From: Pelomonas asaccharophilus_A
GTDB taxonomy: Bacteria; Pseudomonadota; Gammaproteobacteria; Burkholderiales; Burkholderiaceae_C
Direction of reading: 5' to 3'
Assembly: GCF_031458115.1 (NCBI RefSeq)
Contig: NZ_JAVDXV010000006.1
Coordinates: 124,001-188,000 of the forward strand
Length of the DNA: 64,000 bases
Of the stretch, positions 36,444 to 47,568 are shown piece by piece. Below the pieces are notes generated by a model. The model searched no databases and was not told where the DNA came from. It saw only the letters and a program-made list of their open reading frames with translations. Made by a program: the position numbers and the translations under genes. Within the stretch, counting starts at the first letter, position 1, and every line of letters begins with the position of its first letter.

Positions 36444-37156
36444 GCGGCGTCGGTGTCCGCGTCTTGCTTGCGGGCAAAAACGTAGCCCGCACCGCGCACG
36501 GTCAGCACGCGCCGCGGCGTCTTGGGGTCGTCCTCGATGACGGCGCGGATGCGCGAGATGTGCACGTCGATGGAGCGATCAAACGCCTCCAGCGGGTGGC
36601 CCTTCAGCGCATCCATGATCTGGTCGCGCGACAGCACGCGGCCGGGGCTTTGCGCCAGCACGACCAGCAGGTCGAACTGGTGGCTGGTCAGGTCGCAGAT
36701 CTTGCCGTCCAGCCGCGCGACGCGGGCGGCCAGGTCGATCTCAAGGCGGCCGAAGCGCAGCACCTCGTCGCCGTCCAGCTTGGGCTCCAGCCGGCGCAGC
36801 AGCGCCTTGATGCGGGCCTGCAGCTCGCGCGGCTCGAAGGGCTTGGCGAGGTAATCGTCGGCACCCAGTTCCAGGCCCAGGATGCGATCCATGGGCTCGC
36901 CACGCGCCGACAGCATCAGCACGGGCTGGTGGCGCCAGCGCGGGTCGCCACGCAGCCAGCGGCAGAAGTCCAGGCCGTCGCCATCGGGCAGCATGATGTC
37001 CAGCACGATGAGCTCGAAACGGCCCTGGTTCAAGGCCTCACGGGCCTGCGCCAGATTGCCGGCCGTGCTGACCTCGAAGCCGGCGTTTCGCAAGTAGTCG
37101 CCCACCATGCCGGTCAGGCGGGCGTCGTCGTCGATGAGCAGGAGTCTGGCGGTCAT
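36440..37156 (-). CDS. OmpR-family response regulator (CpxR-like)
   Basis: 238 residues. Receiver domain with the phospho-acceptor Asp in LIVLDIMLPDGDGL and acidic pocket IDDDA; winged-helix output domain with DRSIDVHISRIRAVIEDDPKTPRRVLTVRGAGYVF. The ATG at 37156 starts the receiver domain; longer frames are not conserved. It precedes its kinase with a 4-bp overlap. Confidence 0.93.
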   Translation of the reverse strand: MTARLLLIDDDARLTGMVGDYLRNAGFEVSTAGNLAQAREALNQGRFELIVLDIMLPDGDGLDFCRWLRGDPRWRHQPVLMLSARGEPMDRILGLELGADDYLAKPFEPRELQARIKALLRRLEPKLDGDEVLRFGRLEIDLAARVARLDGKICDLTSHQFDLLVVLAQSPGRVLSRDQIMDALKGHPLEAFDRSIDVHISRIRAVIEDDPKTPRRVLTVRGAGYVFARKQDADTDAA

Positions 37157-37246
37157 CAGCGGTACCAACGGGGAATACGAAGGCCGGCGCGCTTCGGCGC
37201 CGGGGGTGCGAACCTCAAGCATCGCAGAACTCCCGGCCCGGCCCAA

Positions 37247-37732
37247 TCAACCTTGACGGCGCTGGGCCATGCGGGCCTGGCGCTTCTTCAGGGTCTCGGC
37301 GATCTTGGCGCGCTGCTCGGGCGTGAGCACGCGGGCGGCGTCGATGCTGGCCTGGCTGAGGCGCTTGGAGGCCGTCTCGTGCTGGGCCGAGATCTGCGCC
37401 CGCACCGCCTCGATGGCCGCGGCGTCAACGTTGGGCGCGGCGTACAGCGTGACCAGTTGCTGGTGCAGCTTGCGGCCGGTCTCGTGCTGGCCGGACAGGT
37501 CCTGGCGCGCGGCCTTGAAGATGGCCTCGATCTGGCTGCGCTGCGAGTCGGTCGCGTTGACCAGTTCCAGCAGGTGGCCGCCAAACAGCATGCCGGGTGC
37601 CGCAGCGGCGAGGCCGCCGCGGTGATGCCCACCGGGGCCGCCCGGCGCGGCATGCGCCGCAACGCCACCCACGGCCAGCGCCGCAGCCACGGCACCGACA
37701 CGCAACAGGTTCTTGATCTGCAAGGCTTTCAT
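37247..37732 (-). CDS. Spy/CpxP family periplasmic protein
   Basis: 161 residues with a signal peptide (LRVGAVAAALAVGGVAAHAA), a His-rich mature N-terminus (GGPGGHHRGG) and a helical body ending in LTPEQRAKIAETLKKRQARMAQRRQG, the LTxxQ-type motif of Spy/CpxP chaperones. It probably binds misfolded proteins or metals in the periplasm and may feed back on the kinase encoded two genes downstream. A hairpin overlaps its ribosome-binding site. Confidence 0.87.
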   Translation of the reverse strand: MKALQIKNLLRVGAVAAALAVGGVAAHAAPGGPGGHHRGGLAAAAPGMLFGGHLLELVNATDSQRSQIEAIFKAARQDLSGQHETGRKLHQQLVTLYAAPNVDAAAIEAVRAQISAQHETASKRLSQASIDAARVLTPEQRAKIAETLKKRQARMAQRRQG

Positions 37733-37742
37733 CAGGGGTCTC

Positions 37743-37774
37743 CTGGAAGAAGAGTGAGTGGCTTCATCTTCCAG
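37743..37774 (-). promoter_or_regulatory. Inverted repeat overlapping the spy-like ribosome-binding site
   Basis: CTGGAAGA (37743-37750) and TCTTCCAG (37767-37774) form an 8-bp stem with a 16-nt loop. On the transcribed strand the proximal arm ends in the GGAG Shine-Dalgarno region, about 10 nt before the ATG, so it could occlude ribosome binding. Confidence 0.4.
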
Positions 37775-37847
37775 GGGCCCTGTGAGCGATCTTTGGGTCC
37801 GGGGTAAAGAACTGTGTCCCGATGTCCACCCCCGTTGACATTCGCCC

Positions 37848-39512
<1,665 letters not shown>

Positions 39513-39537
39513 GGTTTTCCTTGGACTTGAAACAGCG

Positions 39538-39575
39538 GCAGGCCCCGGGGGAGGCCTGCAATGCCTGCTATTGTC
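39538..39575 (-). promoter_or_regulatory. ettA -10 element and leader hairpin
   Basis: On the minus strand GACAAT (39575-39570) with discriminator AGCAGGC is followed by the hairpin GCAGGCC / GGCCTGC (39559-39553 with 39544-39538). The start codon is 26 nt further on. Confidence 0.45.
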
Positions 39576-39600
39576 GCCGAGCCCGAATCCAGGAGGTCAG

Positions 39601-41169
39601 ATGCGCCGTCTTTTCATCGCCCTGCTCGTTGCCAGCACCGGCCTGTCCCAGGCCCAGACGCTGCGCTGGTCCAGCCAGGGCGACATGCAGACCACCGATC
39701 CGCATTCGCAGAACGAGGTCATGACCAACAGCCTGAACAACCAGGTCTACGAGGCGCTGACCCGGCGCATGCAGGACATGAGCATAGGCCCGGCGCTGGC
39801 CACCGAGTGGACGCAGGTGACGCCGCTGATCTGGCGCTTCAAGCTGCGCGCGGGCGTCAAGTTTCACGACGGCACGCCGTTCACGGCCGACGACGTCGTT
39901 TTCTCCATGCAACGCCTGCGCGACGACAACGCGCCGCAGCGTGTCTACGCCAATGCCGTGGGCAATCCCAAGGCCGTGGACCCGCTGACCGTGGTCTTCA
40001 CACTGGACAAGCCCAACCCCATCGTGCCGGAACTGTTGGCCAATCTGTTCGTCATGAGCCGCAAGTGGTGCGAGCAGAACCGCGTGACGCGGCCGCTGAA
40101 TTTCAAGCAGCAGGAGGAGTCCTACGCCAGCCAGCACGCCAATGGCACAGGCCCCTTCATGTTGGTCAGCCGCCAGCCCGGCGTGAAGACGGTGTTCAAG
40201 CGCAACCCGAACTGGTGGAACAAGTTCCAGGGCAATCTGCAGGAGTTCACCTACCTGCCCATCAGCAACGATGCGACCCGCACGGCGGCGCTGATCTCCG
40301 GCGAGGTGGACTTCGTGCTGGATCCGCCGCCGCGCGACGTCGCCCGCCTGCGCAGCACGCCGCACCTGAAGGTCGTGGACGGCCAGGAGAACCGGCTGGT
40401 CTACGTCGGCATGGAGCAGACGCGCGACAAGCTGCTGTACGGCGACGTGCCCGGCGGCAAGAACCCCTTCAAGGACCGCCGCGTGCGCCAGGCGCTGTAC
40501 CAGGCCATCGACATCGAGGCCATCAAGACCAAGCTGATGAACGGCTACTCGCTGCCCACCGGCGGCCTGACCTCGTCGCCGCGCGGCGCCTATGGCGACC
40601 CGGCGCTGGAGAGCCGCCTGCCCTATGACCCCGCCGCCTCGCGCAGGCTGCTGGCCGAGGCGGGCTACGCCGACGGCTTCGACGTGACGCTGGACTGCCC
40701 CAACAACCGCTACGTCAACGACGAGCGCATCTGCATCGCGCTCGCCAGCATGTGGGCGCAGGTCAAGGTGCGCACCAAGGTCAACGCGATGCCGCGCACG
40801 CTGTACTTCCCCAAGATCGAGAAGTTCGACACCAGCCTGTTCGTCACCGGCTGGGGCGGCGGCTCCACCGATGCCGAGGTCATGCTGACGCCGGTGCTGC
40901 GCAACCGCGGCGAGCAGGGCGTGGGCGTGGCCAACTACGGCGGCATCATCAACGACGCGGCCGACGCGCTGGCCGCCGCGTCCACCATCGAGGTCGACCC
41001 GAAAAAGCGCGAGGGCCTGGTCAAGGCCGCGCTGCAGGCCTACCGCGAGCAGATCAACATCATCCCGCTGCACCGGCAGGTCATCCCCTGGGCCATGCGC
41101 AAGCAGATCAGCCTACCGCATTCGCCCAACAACTGGGCCAGCATGGACTGGGTCACGGTTTCTAAATAA
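39601..41169 (+). CDS. Peptide/nickel-type ABC transporter substrate-binding protein
   Basis: 522 residues, SBP_bac_5 family (DppA/OppA-like). A signal peptide is visible (RRLFIALLVASTGLSQAQ). The core has TTDPHSQNEVMTNSLNNQVYE, KFHDGTPFTADDVVFS and the C-terminal RQVIPWAMRK segment. It captures peptides or similar solutes in the periplasm. An AGGAGG ribosome-binding site precedes the ATG. No permease or ATPase genes are adjacent, so it is an orphan binding protein. Confidence 0.92.
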   Translation: MRRLFIALLVASTGLSQAQTLRWSSQGDMQTTDPHSQNEVMTNSLNNQVYEALTRRMQDMSIGPALATEWTQVTPLIWRFKLRAGVKFHDGTPFTADDVVFSMQRLRDDNAPQRVYANAVGNPKAVDPLTVVFTLDKPNPIVPELLANLFVMSRKWCEQNRVTRPLNFKQQEESYASQHANGTGPFMLVSRQPGVKTVFKRNPNWWNKFQGNLQEFTYLPISNDATRTAALISGEVDFVLDPPPRDVARLRSTPHLKVVDGQENRLVYVGMEQTRDKLLYGDVPGGKNPFKDRRVRQALYQAIDIEAIKTKLMNGYSLPTGGLTSSPRGAYGDPALESRLPYDPAASRRLLAEAGYADGFDVTLDCPNNRYVNDERICIALASMWAQVKVRTKVNAMPRTLYFPKIEKFDTSLFVTGWGGGSTDAEVMLTPVLRNRGEQGVGVANYGGIINDAADALAAASTIEVDPKKREGLVKAALQAYREQINIIPLHRQVIPWAMRKQISLPHSPNNWASMDWVTVSK

Positions 41170-41188
41170 ACAATCACGGGGCAGCGGC

Positions 41189-41240
41189 TAGAATGCCACC
41201 CGACGCCGCGCTTCTCAGTCTTGCGCGGCGTTTCATTTTT
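41189..41240 (+). promoter_or_regulatory. -10 element and terminator-like hairpin upstream of the DEAD-box gene
   Basis: TAGAAT (41189-41194) is followed by ACGCCGCGC (41203-41211) / GCGCGGCGT (41223-41231) and a T-rich tail (TTCATTTTT). It can terminate the upstream binding-protein transcript, or act as an attenuator in a leader of about 150 nt. A further inverted repeat GCTTGCC/GGCAAGC lies at 41263-41269 and 41300-41306. Confidence 0.6.
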
Positions 41241-41345
41241 CAGCAGCCCCGCACGCGGCCTGGCTTGCCCGAAGACTGGTGTCGCCTCCCCGGCGGCACG
41301 GCAAGCCCCGGTGATTGTTGGCGTGCCCTCCCCTTTTTGGATTCG

Positions 41346-42857
<1,512 letters not shown>

Positions 42858-42859
42858 AG

Positions 42860-43504
42860 ATGGCCGAGGCCCGCCCCGACTGGATTGCCGGTGCCACCGG
42901 CCTCGTCGGGCGGGCACTGTGCGCCGAACTGCCAACGGGCCTCGCGCTCGTTCGCAAACCCACAACGGGATTGCCTGTGCCCACCGCGACGGTGGACTAC
43001 GGCGATCCCGTTTCCTTTTCCGCACTGCCCGCGCCCGGCCGCGTGCTCATTGCGCTGGGCACGACGATGGCGCAAGCCGGGTCAAAAGCAGCGTTCCGCG
43101 CTGCGGACTTCGACGCCGTGCTGACCGTCGCCCGCGCCGCGCGCGAGGCCGGCGCCACGCGCTGCGGCCTGGTGTCGGCGCTGGGGGCTGACGCGAACTC
43201 GTCGGTCTTCTACAACCGCGTGAAGGGCGAAGCCGAAGCGGCACTGATCGCGCTGGGCTTCGAGCGCCTGGTCATTGCGCGCCCATCGCTGCTGGATGGC
43301 GAACGCGAAGCGCTGGGCCAGCCGCACCGCAGCGGCGAATCCTGGTCGCTGAAGCTGGCACGCCCGCTGGCCGCGTTCATCCCCGCTGCGTGGCGCCCGA
43401 TCGCGCCACAGCGCATTGCGCGCTCGATGCGACTGGCGCTCGAAGCGCCCGGTGCTCCCGTGCGCATCCTCACATCGGCTGACATGCAGCGCCTGGGCGC
43501 ATGA
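42860..43504 (+). CDS. NAD(P)-binding epimerase-like protein
   Basis: 214 residues, single Rossmann domain with the N-terminal motif AGATGLVGRAL and LVSALGADANSSVFYNRVKGEAE, where a Tyr-x3-Lys (YNRVK) is seen. It resembles the small atypical SDRs of the HTATIP2/YbjT group. Substrate unknown. It starts 2 bp after the helicase gene and overlaps mnmC by ATGA. Confidence 0.82.
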   Translation: MAEARPDWIAGATGLVGRALCAELPTGLALVRKPTTGLPVPTATVDYGDPVSFSALPAPGRVLIALGTTMAQAGSKAAFRAADFDAVLTVARAAREAGATRCGLVSALGADANSSVFYNRVKGEAEAALIALGFERLVIARPSLLDGEREALGQPHRSGESWSLKLARPLAAFIPAAWRPIAPQRIARSMRLALEAPGAPVRILTSADMQRLGA

Positions 43505-45360
43505 AGATCGCCCCCGCCGAGGTCGACTTCTCCGACCCCACCGCCCCCGCGTCGCCGGCCTATGGCGACGTCTACCACTCGCGTGCCGGCGCGCTGGCAC
43601 AGGCGCGCCACGTGTTCCTCGGCGGCAACGGACTGCCCGGCCGCTGGCAGGGGCGCCAGCGCTTCGTCGTGCTGGAAACCGGCTTCGGCCTGGGCAACAA
43701 CTTCCTCGCCACGTGGGACGCCTGGCGGCAAGACCCGGCACGCTGCGAGCGGCTGGTGTTCGTCAGCGTCGAGAAGCATCCGCTGCGGCCTGACGACCTC
43801 GCACGCGCGCATGCCGCCAGCCCGTTGCCCGAGTTGGCGCAGCAACTGGTGGACCGCTGGCCGCCGCTGACGGCCGGGCTGCACACGCTGGGCTTTGAGG
43901 ACGGCCGCGTCGAGTTGTTGCTGGGCCTGGGCGACGCGCGCGAACTGCTGCGCCAACTGGTGCTGCAGGCCGATGCGATCTACCTTGACGGCTTCTCGCC
44001 CAAGCTCAACCCGGAGCTATGGGACGAATGGCTGCTGAAGAGCCTGGCCCGGCACGCCGTGCCCGGCACGACGATCGCGACCTGGAGCATCAACCGACCG
44101 ATGCGCCGCGCGCTGGCGTCGTTGGGGTTCGAGGTCGGCCTGGCGCCTGGCTTTGCCAGCAAGCCCGAGATGACCACCGCCCGCTTCGCGCCACGACACC
44201 TGCCGCAGCGCCCGGCCGGCCGCGAACCACTGGCGCGCGACGCCAAGCAGGCCCTCATCATCGGTGCCGGCCTGGCGGGCGCGGCCTGCGCGCTGTCGCT
44301 GGCGCGCGAGGGCGTGGCCTGCACGGTGGTCGACGCGCTGGGCGCGCCGGCCCAGGCCAGCTCGGGCAACCCCGCCGGCCTGTTCCACGGCACGCTGAAC
44401 CCCGACGACGGCCCGCACGCCCGCTTCAACCGCGCGGCGGCGCTGGCCACGCAGGCAATGCTGCGCGACCTCTGTCTGCCTCAGCAGCCCGGCCTGTTGC
44501 GGCTGGAGACGCGGCTTGCTATCGACGCGATGGCCGGCGTGCCGGGCTATGTCGAGCCGCTGTCGGCCGAGGCCGCATCGGCACGGGCCGGCGCCACCCT
44601 GCCCCACCCCGCTTGGTTCTACCCGGGCGGCGGTGCCGTTGACCCGGCGGCCTACGTGCGCGCGATGCTGCAGGCCAGCGGCGCGACGCTGCGACTCCAG
44701 ACGCGCGTCGCCGCGCTGCGCCGTGACGGCGACGGATGGACGCTGCTGGACGCATCCGGCGCGCCCATCGCCAGCGCACTGCTGGTGGTGCTGGCCGGCG
44801 GCCATGCGCAGTTGCCGCTGCTGGGCGAACTGGCCAACGACCTCACCGTGCAGCGCGGCCAGCTGACCCATCTTGCGCAAGCCCCCTGGTGCCCCGGTCA
44901 CCCCATCGCGGGCGACGGCTATGCGATCGCCGACGGCCAGGGCGGTGCCTGGTGCGGCGCCACCACGCAGGACGGCGACCTGGACCCCACGCTGCGCGCC
45001 GCCGACCAGATCGAGAACCTGACCCGCTACGCCCGCCTCGCCGGACTGCACGGCGTGCCCGACGCGCCGCTGGCCGGCCGCGTCGCCTGGCGCCTCATTT
45101 CGCCCGACCGGCTGCCACTGATCGGCGGCCTGCCCGCACCCGACGCGCCGCTGGCCGACCAACTCCGTTTGCAGCCGCGCGCGCACGGTCTGGTGGTCTG
45201 CACCGGCTTTGCATCGCGGGGCATCACCTGGGCGGCGCTGGCCGGCCGCCTGGTCGCGGCACTGGCGCTGGGCGCGCCGCGTCCGCTGGAGGCCGACCTG
45301 GTGGACGCGGTGGACCCGCTGCGCTTCACGTTGCGTCGGCAACGCAGGCCTACGCGCTAA
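43501..45360 (+). CDS. mnmC: Bifunctional tRNA wobble-uridine modification protein MnmC
   Basis: 619 residues. The N-terminal MnmD methyltransferase domain (about 1-240) has GFGLGNNFLATW and DAIYLDGFSPKLNPELW. The C-terminal FAD-dependent oxidoreductase domain (about 255-600) has IIGAGLAGAACALSLAREG and the C-terminal GFASRGITWAAL. It converts cmnm5(s2)U to mnm5(s2)U at position 34 of several tRNAs. The two-domain length is that of E. coli MnmC. Confidence 0.95.
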   Translation: MKIAPAEVDFSDPTAPASPAYGDVYHSRAGALAQARHVFLGGNGLPGRWQGRQRFVVLETGFGLGNNFLATWDAWRQDPARCERLVFVSVEKHPLRPDDLARAHAASPLPELAQQLVDRWPPLTAGLHTLGFEDGRVELLLGLGDARELLRQLVLQADAIYLDGFSPKLNPELWDEWLLKSLARHAVPGTTIATWSINRPMRRALASLGFEVGLAPGFASKPEMTTARFAPRHLPQRPAGREPLARDAKQALIIGAGLAGAACALSLAREGVACTVVDALGAPAQASSGNPAGLFHGTLNPDDGPHARFNRAAALATQAMLRDLCLPQQPGLLRLETRLAIDAMAGVPGYVEPLSAEAASARAGATLPHPAWFYPGGGAVDPAAYVRAMLQASGATLRLQTRVAALRRDGDGWTLLDASGAPIASALLVVLAGGHAQLPLLGELANDLTVQRGQLTHLAQAPWCPGHPIAGDGYAIADGQGGAWCGATTQDGDLDPTLRAADQIENLTRYARLAGLHGVPDAPLAGRVAWRLISPDRLPLIGGLPAPDAPLADQLRLQPRAHGLVVCTGFASRGITWAALAGRLVAALALGAPRPLEADLVDAVDPLRFTLRRQRRPTR

Positions 45361-45487
45361 GCCACGCGTTCGCGCAACTATTGCCGCTTTGCAGGGCTGT
45401 TCGCCCGCCCACCACGCCGTCCTGCGCGTGACACTGCGCTGTGTTGCCGGCGCGGCCGGCTATCTACGTATGGATGGAGACGACGGC

Positions 45488-46792
45488 ATGTTCGGTTCTG
45501 GCGGTTCGCAAAAGCTGAAGGTGGCGCTGGGCGTGGTGCTCGGTGTCGTGACCGTGGGGGCAGGTGTTGCCCTGTCGGGTAGCGGCGCGGCCAAGGGCTG
45601 GCTGATCGCCACGCTGGTCATCACCTGGGGCGTGAGCCTGTTCGCGCTGCTGACCAGTGGCGGCAAGGGCAGCAGCCTGCATTCGGCCACCGAAGCCGCC
45701 GAAGCGCTGGCCCGGTTCGATCTGACCCACCCCATCCCCCGCGGCGGCAGCGACGACGTGGGGCGCCTGCTGGGCGCGCTGGGCGACACACAAGCCGCGC
45801 TGCAGAAGCTCATCGGCGACGTGCGCGGCGCGGCCGACAGCATAGGCACAGCCAGCGCGGAGATCGCCACCGGCAACTTCGACCTGAGCCAGCGCACCGA
45901 GCAGACGGCCAGCAACCTGCAGAACGCGGCCTCCTCGATGGCCGAACTGACCGGCACCGTCAAGCAGACGGCCGATGCCGCGATGACGGCCAACCAGCTC
46001 GCCAGCTCGGCTGCCTCGGTGGCCCAGCGCGGTGGCGAGGCCGTGTCGGCCGTCGTCGCGACGATGGACCAGATCAGCCAGAGCTCGCGCAAGATCAACG
46101 ACATCATCGGCACCATCGACGGCATCGCGTTCCAGACCAACATCCTGGCGCTGAACGCCGCGGTGGAAGCCGCCCGCGCCGGCGAGCAGGGCCGCGGCTT
46201 CGCGGTCGTGGCCGGTGAGGTTCGCACGCTGGCGCAGCGCAGCGCCGAAGCCGCCAAGGAGATCAAGAGCCTGATCAGCGCCAGCGTGGAGCGCGTGGAC
46301 TCCGGCACCCAGCAGGTGCAGTCCGCCGGCGCCACGATGACCGAGATCGTCGCCAGCGTGCAGCGCGTGACGGACATCATTGGCGAGATCAGCGCCGCAG
46401 CGCGCGAGCAGAGCGAGGGCATCGCCGTCGTCAATGCATCCGTCGTGCAGCTGGACCAGATGACGCAGCAGAACGCCGCGCTGGTGGAGGAGTCCGCCGC
46501 CGCCGCCGAGAGCCTGCGCGAGCAGTCGGGCCGCATGACCGAGGTCATCGGCGTGTTCAAGCTCGGCGGTGCAGCGCATCGCGCCGTCGCTGCCAAGGCA
46601 CCGGCTGCCAAGGCCCCCGCTCCCAAGCCGGCTGCGGCCGCGAAGCCGGCGGCCAAGGTCGCCGCCAAGCCCGCTGCTGCGGCCAAGCCGGTGGCCGCGG
46701 CGCCCAAGGCCGCGACGCCCGCCCCTGTGGCGGCTCCCAAGGCTGCGCCGGCCCCAGCTCCGGCAGACGACGGCGACTGGGAAACCTTCTGA
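45488..46792 (+). CDS. Methyl-accepting chemotaxis protein with C-terminal tether pentapeptide
   Basis: 434 residues. Two short membrane segments near the N-terminus (about 10-55) with almost no periplasmic domain, a HAMP-like region, and the signalling hairpin with the conserved tip IDGIAFQTNILALNAAVEAARAGEQGRGFAVVA. An Ala/Pro/Lys-rich linker of about 70 residues leads to the terminal DWETF, which resembles the NWETF/W tether that docks CheR. The ATG at 45488 has GGAGA upstream and is preferred to 45470. Confidence 0.9.
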   Translation: MFGSGGSQKLKVALGVVLGVVTVGAGVALSGSGAAKGWLIATLVITWGVSLFALLTSGGKGSSLHSATEAAEALARFDLTHPIPRGGSDDVGRLLGALGDTQAALQKLIGDVRGAADSIGTASAEIATGNFDLSQRTEQTASNLQNAASSMAELTGTVKQTADAAMTANQLASSAASVAQRGGEAVSAVVATMDQISQSSRKINDIIGTIDGIAFQTNILALNAAVEAARAGEQGRGFAVVAGEVRTLAQRSAEAAKEIKSLISASVERVDSGTQQVQSAGATMTEIVASVQRVTDIIGEISAAAREQSEGIAVVNASVVQLDQMTQQNAALVEESAAAAESLREQSGRMTEVIGVFKLGGAAHRAVAAKAPAAKAPAPKPAAAAKPAAKVAAKPAAAAKPVAAAPKAATPAPVAAPKAAPAPAPADDGDWETF

Positions 46793-46814
46793 CGCGGCAG
46801 CCAGCCGCAACGAC

Positions 46815-46845
46815 AAAGGGCGCCTCTCGGCGCCCTTTCCTTTTA
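46815..46845 (+). terminator. Intrinsic terminator of the chemoreceptor gene
   Basis: AAAGGGCGCC (46815-46824) / GGCGCCCTTT (46829-46838), tetraloop TCTC, followed by CCTTTTA. It is also placed correctly to end rpiA transcripts from the other strand. Confidence 0.9.
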
Positions 46846-46856
46846 TGCGGTGTCGC

Positions 46857-47516
46857 TCAGAACTTCAGCGTCTTCACACCATCCGCGCCGCCCAGCAGGC
46901 AGACGCTGGCCTTGTGATGCGCGAACACGCCCACCGTGACGACACCGGGCCACTGGTTGACGTCGTTCTCGAAAGCCAGCGGGTCGGTGATGGACAGGCC
47001 CGTGACATCGAGGATGTGGCCGCCGTTGTCGGTGACGACACCGCCGCGCAGCTGGGCCTTGCCGCCGATCTCGGCAAAGCGGCGCGTCAGCTGAGCGGCG
47101 GCCATCGGGATGATCTCGACCGGCAGCGGGAAGGCGCCCAGCGTCTGCACGAGCTTGGACGCGTCGGCGATGCAGACGAACTGGTCGGCCAGGTCGGCCA
47201 CGATCTTCTCGCGCGTCAGCGCCGCGCCGCCACCCTTGACCATGAAGCCGCGGCCGTCGATCTCGTCGGCACCGTCGATGTAGACGGCCAGGCGGGTCAC
47301 CTCGGCGGCGTCCAGCACCTTGATGCCGTGCTTGGCCAGGCGTTGCGTGGAACGCTCCGAGCTGGACACGGCCCCGGGAATCTGGATGCCGCTGGCGGCG
47401 AGTGCATCAATGAAGCAGTCCACCGTGGAGCCGGTGCCGACGCCGAGAATCTGGCCGGCGGGGACATAGTCCAGGGCCGCGCGGCCGACGAGTTGCTTGA
47501 GCTGGTCTTGGTTCAT
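46857..47516 (-). CDS. rpiA: Ribose-5-phosphate isomerase A
   Basis: 219 residues. It interconverts ribose-5-phosphate and ribulose-5-phosphate. Motifs: GVGTGSTVDCFID, the DGADEID catalytic segment, and KGGGAALTREKI with the catalytic Glu/Lys region. The ATG at 47516 is the family start (MNQDQLKQLVGRAALDYV). A -10-like GAAAAT ends 7 nt upstream. Confidence 0.96.
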   Translation of the reverse strand: MNQDQLKQLVGRAALDYVPAGQILGVGTGSTVDCFIDALAASGIQIPGAVSSSERSTQRLAKHGIKVLDAAEVTRLAVYIDGADEIDGRGFMVKGGGAALTREKIVADLADQFVCIADASKLVQTLGAFPLPVEIIPMAAAQLTRRFAEIGGKAQLRGGVVTDNGGHILDVTGLSITDPLAFENDVNQWPGVVTVGVFAHHKASVCLLGGADGVKTLKF

Positions 47517-47523
47517 GACGCCG

Positions 47524-47529
47524 ATTTTC
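47524..47529 (-). promoter_or_regulatory. -10 hexamer before rpiA
   Basis: GAAAAT on the minus strand, then CGGCGTC, then the rpiA ATG. Seven bases separate them, predicting initiation at the start codon. Confidence 0.35.
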
Positions 47530-47534
47530 ACGGA

Positions 47535-47557
47535 TGGCGCGGGTGGTGCCCGCGCCA
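47535..47557. terminator. Hairpin downstream of the GH16 gene
   Basis: TGGCGCGGG (47535-47543) / CCCGCGCCA (47549-47557) with a 5-nt loop, 11 bp past the GH16 stop. No T-run follows on the minus strand, so termination is only likely. Confidence 0.45.
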
Positions 47558-47568
47558 CCCCTTCGCGG

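Noticed and set aside
46560..46770. Ala/Pro/Lys-rich repetitive DNA in the chemoreceptor gene
   Set aside because: It is coding, a flexible linker before the DWETF tail, not a non-coding tandem repeat.
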